Below, piece by piece: positions 27,101 through 42,200 of a DNA stretch of 64,000 bases. Source of the stretch: Fratercula arctica (Eukaryota > Chordata > Aves > Charadriiformes > Alcidae); NCBI GenBank assembly GCA_947846985.1, contig CANTUZ010000007.1:33298355-33362354 (forward strand), written 5' to 3'. Below the pieces are notes generated by a model. The model saw nothing but the letters and a program-made list of their open reading frames with translations, was not told the origin of the DNA and made no database searches. Both the position numbers and the translations under genes were made by a program. How positions within the stretch are numbered: position 1 is the first letter of the stretch; each line of letters begins with the position of its first letter.

Positions 27101-30100
27101 AGAAGGTGAATACCTCTGATGTACCTAGTAACATCTGCATTGCTGAAAGATCAGAGGGAAAATATTCCCTCTAGAGCCCTGGAGATAGTTAACTTATACC
27201 CTGAGGCATGAGATTCAAGGTTACAAAGCAAGCAAATTGGTTTGCATTATTACACGTGTTGAGGGGTAGGATGTCAGAAATTCTTTGTCCTTCTGAGACT
27301 TTGTAATTGAATGCCCTTTTGGATACTGAAAAACTGCATTGAAGTAATGCCAGAACAAAGCATTTTCGTGCACTTACGTAAAGCTGGGATCTAGCCCCAA
27401 AGCAATGGGAGGGAAGAGGCAGAAGACGGGTGCAAGTGTATTTTGTATCCTGCCTCCTGCAAAAGGCTCTGTAGCAGCTATAGGTGTTAACAGGGGAGAG
27501 GTGAGTCCCATCTTCCCTCCCTGTTGCATTAAGTTGTAGCAATAAAACTGTATCTGTTTGGCATCTTTTTCTCAGGCCTTTCTTTTCAGTGCTTCTTGTT
27601 AGCTACTGAGATTTGGCAGGCCTTGCATAAATCTCCCATTTTGATACCAAGAGGACAAGTCTGGATCACAAGCAGTAGCAGAGGAATTGTGTGGGCAGGA
27701 TCTTTGCCCGTAGCCACCTCCCCTGATAGATTGTTCAGGGTGAGGATTAACTCCCAGATCCACTCCTTCTCATTGCTTTTGCAGACTACTCTGATTTAGG
27801 GTGTTTGCATCAGATTATTTCTCTCTAGTAACCATGTGTCATGCAAGGAAGTGTAGTAATAATGTATGGGCTGGAGAACTTTTGAACCCAAGTCACTTAC
27901 GCTGCCAGACAACACAGCCTAGTTCTGTATCTTTAGGGAGCTCTTAGTCTAAGTTGGAAGTTCAGTATTGCCTGATTCATGCAATGACTAGACACACAGA
28001 CAAAGCCAATTAGTCTGCAGGTATCCCTTAAGGGTTTTATCATTCGCTAGAATGAATAAGCCAAGCTTCCATGAATTTGTATCTAAGTACTTATGATAAA
28101 ATATTCAGAAGACTTTCTAAGATGTTATTCAGAACCCTTATGCTTATTAGTTTCTGTTTACTTAGGTCTGGAAGCCACACAATCAGGTTGAAAATGGGCC
28201 TATCTGGAACACTGAATCCTAATTCCTGTGCTTATTAAAGCAGAAGCAGTCTGCTCTCAGCAGCTAAAATCTTGATCAAATCTGTTCTCCTGTGAGCATT
28301 GAGAATGCCCTGGTTGCCATCAATGCAGTCAGCTCCCCAAAGCATGTGTGGAGCATGGGGAGTGCAGAGGAGACCATCATCTTGCAGACTTTGGTGGATG
28401 CATTGCCATTGCATTGCCTCTGTGTCAGGCGCTGGAGGATGTGTCCTGCTTCCACCTGCTGCCCAGCAGGGCTTTGTTGCTGTGTATTCAGTGGCATTCT
28501 GTTCTGCAAATGCTGGCTAAAGCTGTGGTGAATCTATTTTCCTCTTAAGGCAGTGAGGCTCCAGGTCCAGAAGCAGGCTCCAAAGTTGCAATGCTGCTTG
28601 CTGAAAATTGTTGATCTTCTAGAAACACAAGACTTGCTAGTAGACATGTACTGACCAGGATCCACACGAACACCTGCTACTTGTGTCACAGATGGCAGGC
28701 TGTCAAAATTATTGAAAGATGCAGTCAGATCTGACCTGGTGACCTAGAAGTACGTGGCCCCTATTACTGAATCCTGGTGCTATTCACACTCCGAAAGAGA
28801 CGTACGCTAAAAATTCAGCCCTCGCTAGCATCTTTATTTTGGCAGTTCTTTCTGTCATACAGAGTGACATGTTCCCTTTTCACTCAGAATCCCAGGAGAG
28901 AAGAGGATTATTCACTGTAGTGCCAGAGGGTTTATCTGGGAATAAATGGGCTGAAAATGAGCAAGGGAAATTAGGTTTAATATCAAGAGCAGAGACAGGC
29001 CAAGGAAGCCTTGCAGTTTTTTCCTTTGCTAGTTTGTATCATTACATGAAACTAAGTTTCTCATTCTGTTTTGGTGCTGGAGTAGAAATCCCAGGAGTGT
29101 GAAGAGGAGTCCCTCCTGCTCTGAGAGGGAGCAGGTTACCTTGAATGTATTCTGAGCAAGCGTCTGTGTCAGTGCATGGACTCTAATAAACATCTTATTT
29201 CTTTTGATCATGTAAAATAATCAAGTACATGTAGTTTCCCCTGTTTGTAATGGGGAAATGTCTTGCTTGTTCTGGTGCACCAGGGTCCTCAGTCTTAGGC
29301 AATGAGTGGCATCGCGTATAATATGTTTGCTCACATCTCCCTACTTGCAGTAGCTCACAGAGTGTGTGAATACTCCCCTGAGTTCACCCAGTGTAAGACA
29401 CCTTGAGAACCTCATGGTGGTTGGTGCCATATTCCATATCCTGTTGCATGTTCCACCTCTTCTTGTTTGCCTGAAACCACTTCTTCCCTTCTCAGCTCTT
29501 ACTGGCCTTTGATCAAAAACCCATTTTCACTCAGTAGCAGAAAAGTTATGACACAGATCATACTTATGCTGTTCTTTAGGAAGAGCCTGCACTAGATGTG
29601 GGTAAAGGCATACCATTTGATAACAGAGGCTGGTTAAGAAATAGTGTGATAGAGTTATCATCCAACGCAATGGTATTTCCTTCTTTCTTGTCCCTGAAAC
29701 TGCCTGTGGAACTGAACTGGTGATTATTCTTTTTTGTATGTAGTATGTGCATCTTGATGGAGCTTAAGTGTTAAGGAAATAAACCCATGTTGCATAGGGC
29801 CCAGACTGAGTGTGAGAGGTTGTCAAAAGCCTCCTCATCTTGTCTTTTGAATGTGATGCCAGTGTCATTCAAAGGTCTCTGTATGGGACAGTAAGGGAAG
29901 GAGTGATAGCTTTGTTCATGTGCAGAGGATAACAGCTTCCATCCACCCTCTCATCTGCCAGCGATGACAAAAGATACTGGCACAGAAATGTGTGCAAGAA
30001 AAGTATGTCTAAAGGAGTTGAGGAGAAAAAAAGTTGGATTCAATCCATCCAGGATTTTCAGAATTGGCTAAGAGAGGTCTGCATATGTGGGGAAGTGCAA

Positions 30101-30241
30101 AGACAAGCCGTGAAAGCTGAGGGCTATTCCAGCTTGTGTTCAGGGCTTCTCAGGCTGTGGCAAACTGATTAGCATACAGAAGTGGAATTGCAGGCCTGCT
30201 CTTGGAGATTTGCTTAGCTCTGAATTAAAACCGAATAGGGG

Positions 30242-30256
30242 AAAAAAAAAAAAAAA
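30242..30256. repeat. Poly-A run (15 A)
   Basis: A homopolymer of 15 A. It could be the tail of a decayed plus-strand retroposon, but the sequence before it was not recognised as one. Confidence 0.8.
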
Positions 30257-33200
30257 GGAAGGCTAATAACCAGACCATCCACTGCTCCAAGCCATAAGAC
30301 ACACCCTCTCCCCTGCAAACATACAGCCAGTCCTTTCTGAATTAATAGACATAGTTCTAGTTTCCTGGTTAACAGCAAGCAGTGTGTGTGTGAGTATATG
30401 CATGTGTATCTATCTGTAGAAATATGTTTTACTAATTACAGAACACAACTCTGCAGCTCAACTTGCTGTCTAAGCAATCTCGGCTCTCCTTTTAGTTAAA
30501 GGATCCCAGGGACTATTGTGCTTTGACAGTGACATCCTTGAGTCGTATTGTTTTTTCTTCCCTTACCATAATAAATCAAAGGCATTCTACTCGAGTCTTT
30601 AACTACAGTTTGAAAATGTTTGCTTACTTTTAAATTATTCTTTGAGATAAATGCAATTCTCATCATCATTAGCAGTTTTTAAATTATCCACATATTCTAA
30701 AATAAATGGAAAATTTATATGTATTGATTCATGATGCTTTTCTCTCATTTGTCATCTTGAAAAATACTTCAGATCACGGATTTTTCAACTAGAGTGGGTG
30801 GAAGAGATAGCCTGTTTTTTTAACAAATTCTTTCTTCTTTTTTTCCCCCAAATGGGGGACTTGGTTATGGACAAAAACCAGACATGGGGAAGATGAGATA
30901 ATATGCACCATTCATTAGAAGGCTTTTTCCTGGGGATTTTGATTCACTCAGAATTGGCATGAGAGGTCAGTCCTTCCAGTCCTCCAGGTCTGAGCTCTGT
31001 TATCCAGAGGACAATGAACACAACAAGCTTTATTGGCTCCACAGGAATAATTATGCAGCCACTGAGCCTGCAGGGCAGCGGGGGAGAGCAAGACTCTGGG
31101 CTCCTTCCTTGCGCTCCCCTGCCCTCACCATCTGCTCTGTGCTGCTTATCTGGTACTCGGTCCCCTGCAGCTGCCAGGGCCCACAGGTTCTGCTACTGCC
31201 TCACTGTGGACATCGCTCCCTGGTTGTGATGGACCAGTGCAAGCCACCACATGAAACATCTAGCTATGCTAAGTGTGCTACTGGAAGAGCAGCTTATGGA
31301 TACAGATGTCTGTCTTTGATTTGGATTCTCTGAACAGGAAAGAATAATCGGTTTAGGAAAGCATATTGTGGTGCGTGCATGCTTCTGTGAAAGAAGCATT
31401 TCTTCAAGCTATTGCTGTATCCCTGCATTCTTGACATAATCTCTTGTGGCCTTCCTCATCCTGTCATGCCCATAATGTTGCTGAAAGAGGAACAGAGAGG
31501 CCGGGTCTGGTGGTGAAAGTACACTGGGAAACTCTTTCACCTTGATGATCTAATAGTATAGAAGAATAGAACAACTAAAGTCATGGATAGGGGAGAGCCA
31601 GTGGACATTTGGACTTTAAAAAATCATGAGGAAAGACTCCTTCAAGAACCTATTAAGGAACTTGAAGTGTAGTGATAAGGGAAAATACTATCACAGGTGG
31701 GAAACAGGTTTAGAAGAAGAAATCAGGGTAGAAATCACTTTTTATCAGAGTAAAAATTAACATCAAGATACAAGTGGTGTTTACTGTCTTCTGAAGTGAT
31801 CTGGGTGCAGAAGTACTTGGTGAAGATGATGAAAGAATTATTGTAACAAAGAAATTCGGGAGACAAGTGAGAGACTTACCAAGATGAACAGGCAGTGTAA
31901 TGGATGATCGTAAGTGCAAAGCAGTACACGCTGGTAGAAATTACTCTCATACATATCTTCTAAATTAAAAATAACTGTGCTGCAGAGAGGATTGGTCTTG
32001 ATGAGGCAGGCTAGTAAAGAATATCTTAGCACAGAATCAAAACAACATGCTAAAGCATATGGTGTGCTTTCAAAATTCAGACAGAAAGAAACAGCTTTTT
32101 AAAATATTGCTGTATTCCATTTACCCTTCCACTTCACCTCTCCATATTCACAAATGTGTCTCAGAACATGGAAGTACATAAGAAGTATTTCCAAGGACTG
32201 TGCTGCACTGCAGCCCTCTGCAACTCTCCTATCTTTTCTTGGAGTGGGTGGAGGAGTGGGGTAGCTCATGCAGGTACTTGCTAACTCTTTTCTTAATGCC
32301 ATATGTTATAACTGGGACTTTGGTGAAACGCGAAGTGGGTTACAAGTGGTCAGAGTGGTGTATACTATGGAGTGTTTAGTGCTAAATAACCCAGACTTAC
32401 GTGGCTCTCCATGGCTTGGTAGGGTTTTGTGCCTTCAGGTATGAAACTGGGAGTTTGCCTGTGGCTGGGGTTTACTTCCTTTGGAGGTCCAAGGTGTCTA
32501 TTTATGCAGATGTTGAGAGAAGCTATAGCTGTTCTACAGCTGGGGATACATCTACAGCTGGGGAATACCCTAATGTTCTATAGGCAGGTGACACATGTCA
32601 TCCCACTGCATGGTGGAATATGTAAAATGAGTTTGTCAAAACTGCATGGAGTGATACTACTCTTTACATTAGGGGCACAAAATATAGCGCTTGTAAAAGT
32701 CTTGCTCTTAATGTGCATGTACTGGTCCGTTCTTCAGTCAGGTGTGTTGTATGGCCATTAACTCAGGATTTGTAACTTCTGTCAGCTGCTTCTTTGATGT
32801 GTCTAACTTTTGCACGGTCTTTATATCTACAAAATAGTATCATTGGAGTGGAGAGAAAAATTATGCCTTTCACCCTTCTTCCATGCCACCTAGTACTTAC
32901 AAGAGCCTGGGAAGTATTTTAATAATGGAAACAAGCAAAAAATGCAGTGCAGCCATTTTAACTTTGTCAAGAATTTTAAACCTAGCAGATAAATTATTTG
33001 GGGACAAATCCTGAGAAGCATTTGCAGAGAAGCAAAAATCTGTTTGAAACCTTAAACCTGAGCAGCCTTCCATCATGGAGCTCAGCTCTCCAGAAAGACA
33101 GTAAGAGGACTAAACTTCCCTTTCTCAAATGTGCACATATCAGGAACCTTATCAACTGCTGGCAGGCTGCAGGATTACATGTAAATTAAGCGTATCAAAG

Positions 33201-36200
33201 AGTGGAGTTAGATAGCCAACATTAGGAGCTAAGAATGTTATTCTTGCCTACTTGAAAGCCCTTCATAATGGATTAGAAACAAGAACTTACATCTCTTAAT
33301 ACCAGCTGAAAATTGAGGCATCTTTTTGCTTCTAGTGAATTTTAATACTTTGAAAGTAAATGGTACTGGGGATTTCCTTCATTTTAGACAACCCTAGTCA
33401 CAGAGGGTTGCAAAATGATGTGTACATTTCATAATCAAAATGAAAGCCATAAGGCTGGCTGAATTTTGTGTAAGAGTCTCGCTAGAGTTGTTGGCTAATG
33501 TTATTTTTAGCACTGTAAGGCAATAGAGATCTTTACAATCTTGGCATTTCTTGCAGTTTTAAAATTGAGAACAGCTTTTGAAATGCCTGCTTTTCCTTGA
33601 ATTTTTATCCATACATAAGCTTCTTCATAAAGCTTTTGCGCTGCTTTTGGCAGCAGGTAGTGATTTAATGCCGAACAGCGAAGAGCTGCTCCATTTTGCA
33701 CTGTTTCTGCAGAAGGCTTTTTCTTCCAAAAAAATAGATACTGGAAAAAATGCCACCTGATCCTGACATTTGTTGCTTGCTTTGTTTCCAGTTGCATGTG
33801 TGAAGTGTTCAATTTCGTGTAAAAAGGATGGTGAACAAGGAAAAATAAAGTTGGGCCAAAAGTGGATACACTGAGCCCTAATTTACAGATCTCATAATAT
33901 TTGATATTGGTGAAAACCAACCTGGTTTTTTTTCTTCTAAGCATATCTCACCGAAGACTTTCTTTCCCTTAAAAACAGAAGAAGGTAGTTGCTACAGGAA
34001 ATAGCTTATGTCACAGGTGAGAAGCAGCGTGCTTCAAGTATTCAAGCAACAAGAGTGGATCTCAGGGCTCCTGGCATTAGTCCTAGATTCAGCTGCAGTG
34101 TGTGACCCAGGATAGGGCAATTAATTTGGTGTTTTCACACAGGTGTGCCTTAACGCATTTAAACTCATAGGGAGGCTGAAATGAGTTTGTCAATTTGTCT
34201 TTAATGTTCAAGTCTGAAAAGTTTTCACACATCTTTGTCTTAGATGTTTTTTTGTAAAACAGAAGGTGACTCGTTTGTAAGACTTACTCATACTGCAGAG
34301 GGAGGGATGAATTTGGTCAGGGTTTCTCAATCCTTTTTTTTTTCAAAGCACTGCCTAGATTCTGTAGGAAGAATGTCTATTACACATTTCTAACGGTTTT
34401 TGAACAGCTAACATTGCTATACCAATCAGTAAAACATAGAGCACAGTTTGAATGTTCGTTTATCTCTCAATTTTTTCCCTTCCCATTTTACTCCTTCCCT
34501 GTTTGTGTGCACAGGGATTTGCCTGTTTGCTTTGCTTTCCTTGCCATATTGTTTCAATTATCAGGCAATCTTTTTTCACCTCCACTTGACTTATATGTGG
34601 GTTTGACTTACAACTGGGAGAACATAGTCATTCTGGCAGCTGTATTGTGGACCACCTTCTGCTGCTTTTTGGACCACCAGCTAAGACTGATGAAGAATAC
34701 TAAGTCTCAATAGCATCATAACAGACTCAGTCCCTCTTCATTGCATCCAGATATTGCATACAGGATACCTGGGTTTAGTACTCTAAGGGTCTGGCTTGTG
34801 AAACAAAATAAGTGTTTGGGTTCTGCCCCTCAGTGGGTAAGATCCATCGAGGGTGATCTCTTCTTGTATTTGGTGCCATATTTAGGCAGGAGACAAAGTG
34901 GAGATTGATTCAGTCCCAACCTTTATCCCCTTCACATGTGCTTCCTTTCCATAAGTCATGCTTTCACTTCTTTTTTGCAGTCTGGCAGCTGCAAGGGCTG
35001 GTTGCTTGGTGACACTCTCAGCAGCACAAAGAGCTCTCAGCTGGGAGGCCAGGTCTGTCGGCCACAAACAGCTGGATAATTTTATTTGTCTTTCTCTTGT
35101 TCCTGTTAATTGCAGGGAGCTGAATCAAAGTCAACATAATAGAAAAGGGAGCACCAGTAGATACTATTTATGGCTTCTTTAACATCCACCTTTTTCTCCC
35201 TGAGTCAGGGAAGTGACAGCGTGTGCCAGAACTGGCCTGTTATTTCCGAAACACAGGAATACAATTAAAAGGTGTGATTTCCACTTCTGGTTCAGGCAGG
35301 CTCTTACCAGGTTCTATATAAAAGCAACATGTGAGCCTGGGTTTTGGATTTATGAATCATTGTTCCTTAATCCAATGTGTGACTGCCTACCTGCTCATTC
35401 TTTGTAATAATCGTATGCTGCACAGATCACACCTATGAAACAGATATTCATGACTTTACCTCAGAAGGATGCACAAAATCTGAGGAGCAGTATAAGACAA
35501 AAACAACGAAGAACTTCCAGAGATGAAAGTTGTGATTTACTGATCTGGGCACAGGCCTTGGTTTTATGGAGTCCTGGTTTCTCACTTCTGCTCCTATGTA
35601 GGCTATGTCATCCTAAGGTATTTGGTGTTTCAGCTGATTTCCACTTAGGGTCAGACTGGCTGGACCTTGGAGTACCAGGACTTCTCAAGCCCATACCAGC
35701 ATCAGTCATGTGTTGGGTCTCAGTGCTACCAAGCGCTGAGCATGCTGACTCAGATCCATCAAAGCATTTAAGCACATGAATAGCTAGCGTGGAGGTACTT
35801 TGCAGAGTTTGAGGAGTTTTGTTAAGCACTAACAGAGGAAAGACAAGGAAACTGGCTGTGCCTGAAGCTAGTCTCTTCTTATTAATCCTATTATATTTAA
35901 TAGTGACCGGTGACTATATTTCTTAAATTACTGAAGCTGTAAGCTTTTGCAGGATTTTTTTGTTAGTTCAGGTATAAATCATAATATATCTATTCTAGTC
36001 AGTTGTTAATTTTATGCTTTCGGGTAGTTTAATTATGCAAGATGCTATGCAGTAACCAAACAAGTAAACCCTAACACTGAATATTTACAGTTCACTGATG
36101 AAATGCACACTAATGTAGATAAACTAATAAACAGATATGTTAAAGGATCCGCTGTTAAACTCGAGACTGGAAAGTGTTACTTGTTTGTGCATTTTCTTGC

Positions 36201-39200
36201 CCAATCAAAAGCCCTGAGGTACCAAGAAATAAAACTACCTTTTGAGAGTTTGGGCCACTCTGTTCCTAGGGCTAAAGTCAAGGAAGACTTAGGATTGTGA
36301 ACTGAAGTGGAAATGTACCTGCTAAATCTGGCATGCAGAGTTGCTGAGGGAATGGACTAAATTGGTGTGATCCTCTGATCTGATTGTGAAAATGAGGACT
36401 CTGAACTTTAGTGCCTCACATTCATGAGCTGTAATGGCAGGTGTTATAGGAGACTCTGGGGTTTTAGACCTTTTTATATGCCCACATGCCTGCACAGGGC
36501 CTTATTACACAAACCGTTTCAGTGAAGAGACAGTAACCCAGGTGGTATTTTTTTGTTAAAAAACACATCCTTGAGCTATAGTATCTTTTTTGATCTGAAA
36601 ACATTTTGTCATTCTCATCCAGATACTTATGGCATAGTTTTCATCCCTGAGCTGGTGCTTCCCAGATATTTTTGTGTGCGTGGTATTTACATAGATTTTT
36701 TTATTATTATTCCAGATCTAACAGTTTTTCTCATCAGTTACTTTCCAGTTTACTACTTCAGATGTGAATGTACTGAGACAATAATCAGGGCAATCCTGTA
36801 GCTCATGCTTTAGGATTTAGAGTGATCTCTGAAGGGACCAAGAAGGAATTGGCCTCTCCAAGCAGCATCATTCAAAAAGATGTAAGTGCATTTATGGAGG
36901 AGGAGCTTCCCTCTCTTCTGAAACATCAGCTATTAGCCCCTCACAGAGGCTGTGCATCAGCCTGCACACACCGACCCATGAACTGATCCTCTGTGTCAAA
37001 TCCTTATGTAAATGCAACAGCCTAATCTCCTTGCCCTAATAGGAATTTCACACCTTAATCCTCATTATATTCAGGGGCAAAGACATTCCTACTAGGCAGT
37101 TTGACGAATGCATCCTATTTCAAGAAAAATCACTGTATAGAAGTTTGTGGTAATAGGGAAACTGTAGTCTCTGATTTGTATGGAAGACTGATGCATGTCA
37201 CTACTAAAAGTGAGGGGATTATGTTCCTAAATTGTCAGTGGATTTCAGAGGATTTGCCACACCAAATGAGACCATTAGCCTACCAAGTCCTTGTTTTGCC
37301 CCAGGCCCTGGCTGGTTCTTTTTGCTTTAGCTGGAAATGCTCCCTGGGCGGTGCAGTTGAGTCTATAGGAGTGGGAGGAACGGGATTCCCTCCTGACCCC
37401 TGCAGCGATGCAGGTTATGCTTCGCAGCTTGGCACTGCTCACTGTGTGCTGAGCTTCCACTGCTCGAGTTGGCAGAAGTGTCAGTCAGCGCGTGTGGTGT
37501 CATTCTGAATAAACCTGTAGTTTACATTATTATGTAACCTCAAAGAAGTATTAAGAAGGCTGAAGTATAGCACACGGGGGGCCTGGGTAGTGCCTTGAAC
37601 TCATCCTTTTCTATATAGATACGTATTACTCTCTCAGTCACGGATACTTATTTCTCACCCAGCTGCAGAGCCTCATCCAAAGCTCATGGAAGTCTATGGA
37701 AGACTTCCACGGGCCTCGACCTCAGTCTGATGTTCCAATGTATTCAGGACCTTCCATGACAAAGGGCAAGACCAACACTGTTCCTGAATTGCCACCTCTG
37801 AAAAGAAGGATGCACCAGTGTGTTTCACATCGCAGCTGAGAAGTAATTGCATTACACACAGAGGCTCCTTTTCTCAGACTCAGAAGGACCATTTTTATCT
37901 CTTGTGCTCCTGGTTGTGAAGATTATTGTGCAAATCACACAACTGGATTGCTGTTATTAAGCATCATTCCCCCAGTCTGCTCACTAGATGCCTCTTCACG
38001 CACGCATAGGGCAGGGTGGATCTTTATCAGCTGCAGATTAACCACTAACACAGAATACAATGTGTGCACAGCTTTACAAGCAACAGCGGTTAGCTGGCCA
38101 TTTGGAAGAAATCTGTGTACATGTGTCCTATTATTTCCACTGCCAAAGATTTTCCAAACCAGCCTTTTGTTTTAGTTTATTTCTCACTGCAGAAGCTTGT
38201 TATGCCCTGCTCTCTTGTTGCAGCTCCGATCCCTCTTGGCTGCTCTTTGTTTGCCGCGTTGTTACTAGACACTTCAGTTTGAACTTGTTCCTCACCGGTG
38301 CACGAATGAGGCTCTCCAACAGTCAGGCCTTTCTATCTATTCTCTGCAGAGTCCATTCTACTAGTGCAACCCTTTGAGCATTTGCATCCAAAATGCCAGT
38401 GCACTGAGTCAAATCTGCTACTACACAAGAGAGTCTGCACAAACTAAGCCTTGATTATTTTTTTTCCCCAGGCCAGCTGGCTGTGGAAAGTTTTGTTCTT
38501 TGTAACTCTAAATACTTGTGTTGTTTTTAATCAAATTTGACTGTAGCTCACTTAAGCACTTGCGGCTTTTCCTTAGGAATGATATCACTGTACCAGCTAG
38601 CTCCTGTGGAGCAAGGACTGGAAATTCTACTTTATGACAAACTATAATTTAAGAATCAGCAATGTCTGATGTAGCAAGAAATGCAGTTTTAGAGGGGAAA
38701 CTGTTACCCAGTTATTTAAATGCTTCTGTCATTTACAATAAACCCATCTGTAACAGCAAAGGTCACAGCATCCCCAAGAGCTAGTACTTTTACCTTTTTT
38801 TTTTACTCATCTCTAGCATGGATTTAGTGGCCTGTGTGCATTTGGCCCCACAGAAGGGCTGTCCCCTCATGCAGATGTCTGTGTCCTGGCTGGGTTCAGT
38901 TTGTGACATTGAGGAACCCTGCGAAATCTGGAGGAAGCTGTGGCAATAGTCAAGTGTCTGCGTGGTTTCCCTGCAAATGCAGCCTTTTATGGGTTTTTCT
39001 AATGGTTTTGATAATTGCATGTCATTTTTGCAGCCTGGCTAAAGCAATTCTGATATTTCCTGCTTTTGATGCCCTGCATCAGCATTTTCTTGTACTAAAG
39101 GTGCTTAAGCAGACTGTGTTTATCTCCACACTCACCCTTTTATATCTTTACCACATACCTAAGCCAAGAGTTTGAAACAATTTATTATAAAAATTATGAG

Positions 39201-42200
39201 GGAGGAAAAAGTATCTCATTGCAGTTCAGGCAGAAATGACAAAACCCAGAGGTTTCTTCCAGCCTCACTGGATCATGTCTTGAACAGAGCTTCAGTTCCT
39301 GTGTCCAACCTGCCTCGTTAGCCAGCACATGGAGGGAGAGGGAGCAGAGCAATGTTCACTCTCTCCTGGCCTTTCCAGCTCTGATTCCCCACTGAGCACT
39401 TCATCAATGTTGTTCTGCATGGCTCTGTGCTGTCTCAACACCTTCTACTTGTTCTCACATAAAAATAGCGTATCTTGTTGATTGCAGAAAAGTATATGGC
39501 TGTTGTCTGTTCCCTATGTCATTGCCACATTTTAAATAGTACCTGCAAGAGAGTAAATATCCTGTTGGGCCTGTAAGCTTAGGGAGAGACTAAGCTCCGT
39601 GACACCCTGCAAACCCAGACCTTGGCCCCAGATTGGGAACATCCCTATTGCTGCAGTTGTAACAGCTACTCTGTTCACAAGAGTGGTGTCTTCATTCAGC
39701 CACTGGCTAGGCTTTCTTAACGAACTCATGTAACTAATAGCTGGAATCTGCTACAGCCAGGCTAAAGCTTCCTACCTTGCCTGTCAAACGGCAAGTTATA
39801 CCAGTTGCGAGTGCTGATTAATATACAGGAGATTACAGGTAATGCATGACTGAATGTGTGTGTATGTGGGTGTACTAGCATGGATCAAATTGCAGCGGCT
39901 GCTCAGTATTGCCTTGCATTGCTTCTCTGGACAGAAATGTGGAAAATGAACACAATAAACATAAATAGCCTCTAGGTTTTTATTGTTTCCATCAGACTAC
40001 GCTGCAGTAGTAAGAGTAAAGGGGGGTGGGGCTGGTGAGCTAGATTCTCAGCATATGCCCATTGGCCTTGCTCTCAGGATAAAGCAGTTTGAGGCACCAT
40101 CCTGGCTGGGGATCGATAGTGTGCACTGACAGCAGCTCCCGAGGGTGTTACGCCCGAGGCAGATGCTGTGCCTCTGGGATCACTGGGGCACCAGATACTC
40201 AAATAGCCACTGCTGCACCATTTTGTGGGATCCAGATGCATCTCTTCTCGTGCCTGCCAGATGGTGCAGAGTGGATCTTCACCTTGTCCTCGCCATTCTC
40301 TCATCTTCTTCAGTTGTCTCCTGCTGGTCTGGGGGTTCTGGATTCCCCTGGTACTTGCACATCAGTAACATTGATGTCAGGTCACATTGGCTCTGATTGG
40401 TGTCATTTGGGCACCATGCCTCAATATTTGAACTCCTTCCTGAGAAGGATAGCTATTTCTGTGCTGCTAACAGGGCTAGACTTAATGTGAGACACAGGAG
40501 GCTGTATCCTCAGCTACCGTCAATTACCAGTTAAGTGGATTTGCAAGAACTAGGCATGATACTCTAGGTTTTTATCCCCTTTCCTCCTTTTAGCTGGATA
40601 GTTGGGAGAAAGATGCTGAACTCTCAGTGGAGAGCTGTAAAAGAATTACTTGTGGGTAGTACCCATGTAATTCTCCCTGAGCTGGCACAATGGTAGAGAT
40701 GCTATTTCTGACAGCACTCAAAACAAACATATTCCCAAAGCACAAAGTGTGCAGGTCTTGAACTTGCAGAAAACCATTAACAGGGCTGGTATGGGAGTTG
40801 CCTAGCTGTCACATTTTGGGTTACACTTGCAAGAAACCTGTTAGAAAAAAAGATCTTTCTTGTCAATAGAGCATCCCCAGAGCAAGATTTTGAGATGCTG
40901 TAAATGGGAAGGTCTGAGGTGCTATTTGCAGAGTAAGAGCTGATATAAGCCTGGAAAGCTTTATTAAAAACAGTGCACATTTATTGATTTACATTAGCTG
41001 ATAAGCTGTTCCTAAAGCTGCTTTTGAAATCAAAATAATGTAGTTCTTATTGCTTGCCCTTGTCCTTCCTAACAGTGTTACTTCTGTCCCTTGCTTAAGT
41101 GCTAGCAGTTTAAAAATGTATTTGGAAAGGGTGTTCAGAGGATTTTGAACGTTATACTGTTAATAGGAGCATTGTTCTATCGGTCTCAGTAATTGTCCAG
41201 TTTCCTCTTAGGGCAATTCTGCCATTTATCCATTTAGGCACCAGATCACCACCTTGTGAAACAATTTTTATTATTTTCTCCCTGCCAAATAACACCCAAC
41301 ATCTGAGGCAGCTCCAAGCAGAATGTTTGGTGTTTGTCCTTTCCGTTGCTGCAGAGGAAAGAAAAAAATGCAGAAGAAAAATCTCTCCTAATTTATCTAA
41401 GCATCTGCACTCTTGTAGCACCCTTCCCTCAGCAGAAGGGGAGATTAATGCAGTCAGCCTGCCTGGTACTGACCATTCAGCATCTCTGTTGATATGTAAA
41501 TCGCACATCCTCCTCCTCAGCAGCCTGCCAGAGCCAGCAGCAATGATGTAACCGAGCTCCCAGCAAATCCTTTGTTTCAGCAATTGCTCCAGCTCCGTGG
41601 AAAAGCTGAGCCGCTTGGGCTGTGGGAAATGAGCCGCATTTAACAGGAAAAAAAGGAGCTCCAAGAAATAACTTCTCCGGTTCGCCTTAGAAGGGAAATT
41701 TTCCTCAGAGGTGCTTTCCTAATTATCTTGTTTTTATTCTCTACGTGCTGTTTGCATATGTCAGAGATGGACTGTTAGCCATCCAAGCTCCTGCTGTTCA
41801 AAGCTTTCCTGAGCCCAGGATATGGCCCCTTTTCCTCTGCTCCATCAGCGGGGGGTAAGAGAAGTAGCTTTAAAGATTCTACTTTGGCTCAGTAATTTAC
41901 AGGGTGTTTACAGAAATGTAGTAAACAGACAGACTGGGACCCGTGAGGCAATACCACAGTGTCCAAATCTCATCAGAGAATCTGGTAAGCAAAACTGGAC
42001 TTTTATCAGTCCAACCATTTGTCTGTTTACACTGCAGAACACAAAATAGAGTTCTGATTCCAGGTTTCCTCCATTCCTTTGGAGGTAATTTAACGACTTT
42101 CTCCATGTTGCACTTGGCTTGTCCACTGTGCAGAGGTCATTAACCAGTACGTGTCATTAGCGTGGTAGCAAGTGAATTGAACAGGCAAATTGAGCCTGAT

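Noticed and set aside
33507..33944. 145-codon minus-strand open frame
   Set aside because: No domain, and Phe/Lys-rich segments reflect AT-rich DNA. No supporting splice signals.
37687..37709. Eight-base inverted repeat with a seven-base loop (TGGAAGTC / GACTTCCA)
   Set aside because: Too short for a precursor microRNA or other structured RNA, and expected by chance at this scale.
40089..40490. Overlapping open frames on both strands in a GC-richer patch
   Set aside because: Openness on both strands suggests composition, not coding. No homology recognised. An old unrecognised repeat is possible.
41152..41664. 170-codon open frame on the minus strand
   Set aside because: No family recognised. 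The underlying DNA reads more like non-coding sequence with pyrimidine runs. Could be revisited if conservation shows codon-like substitution.
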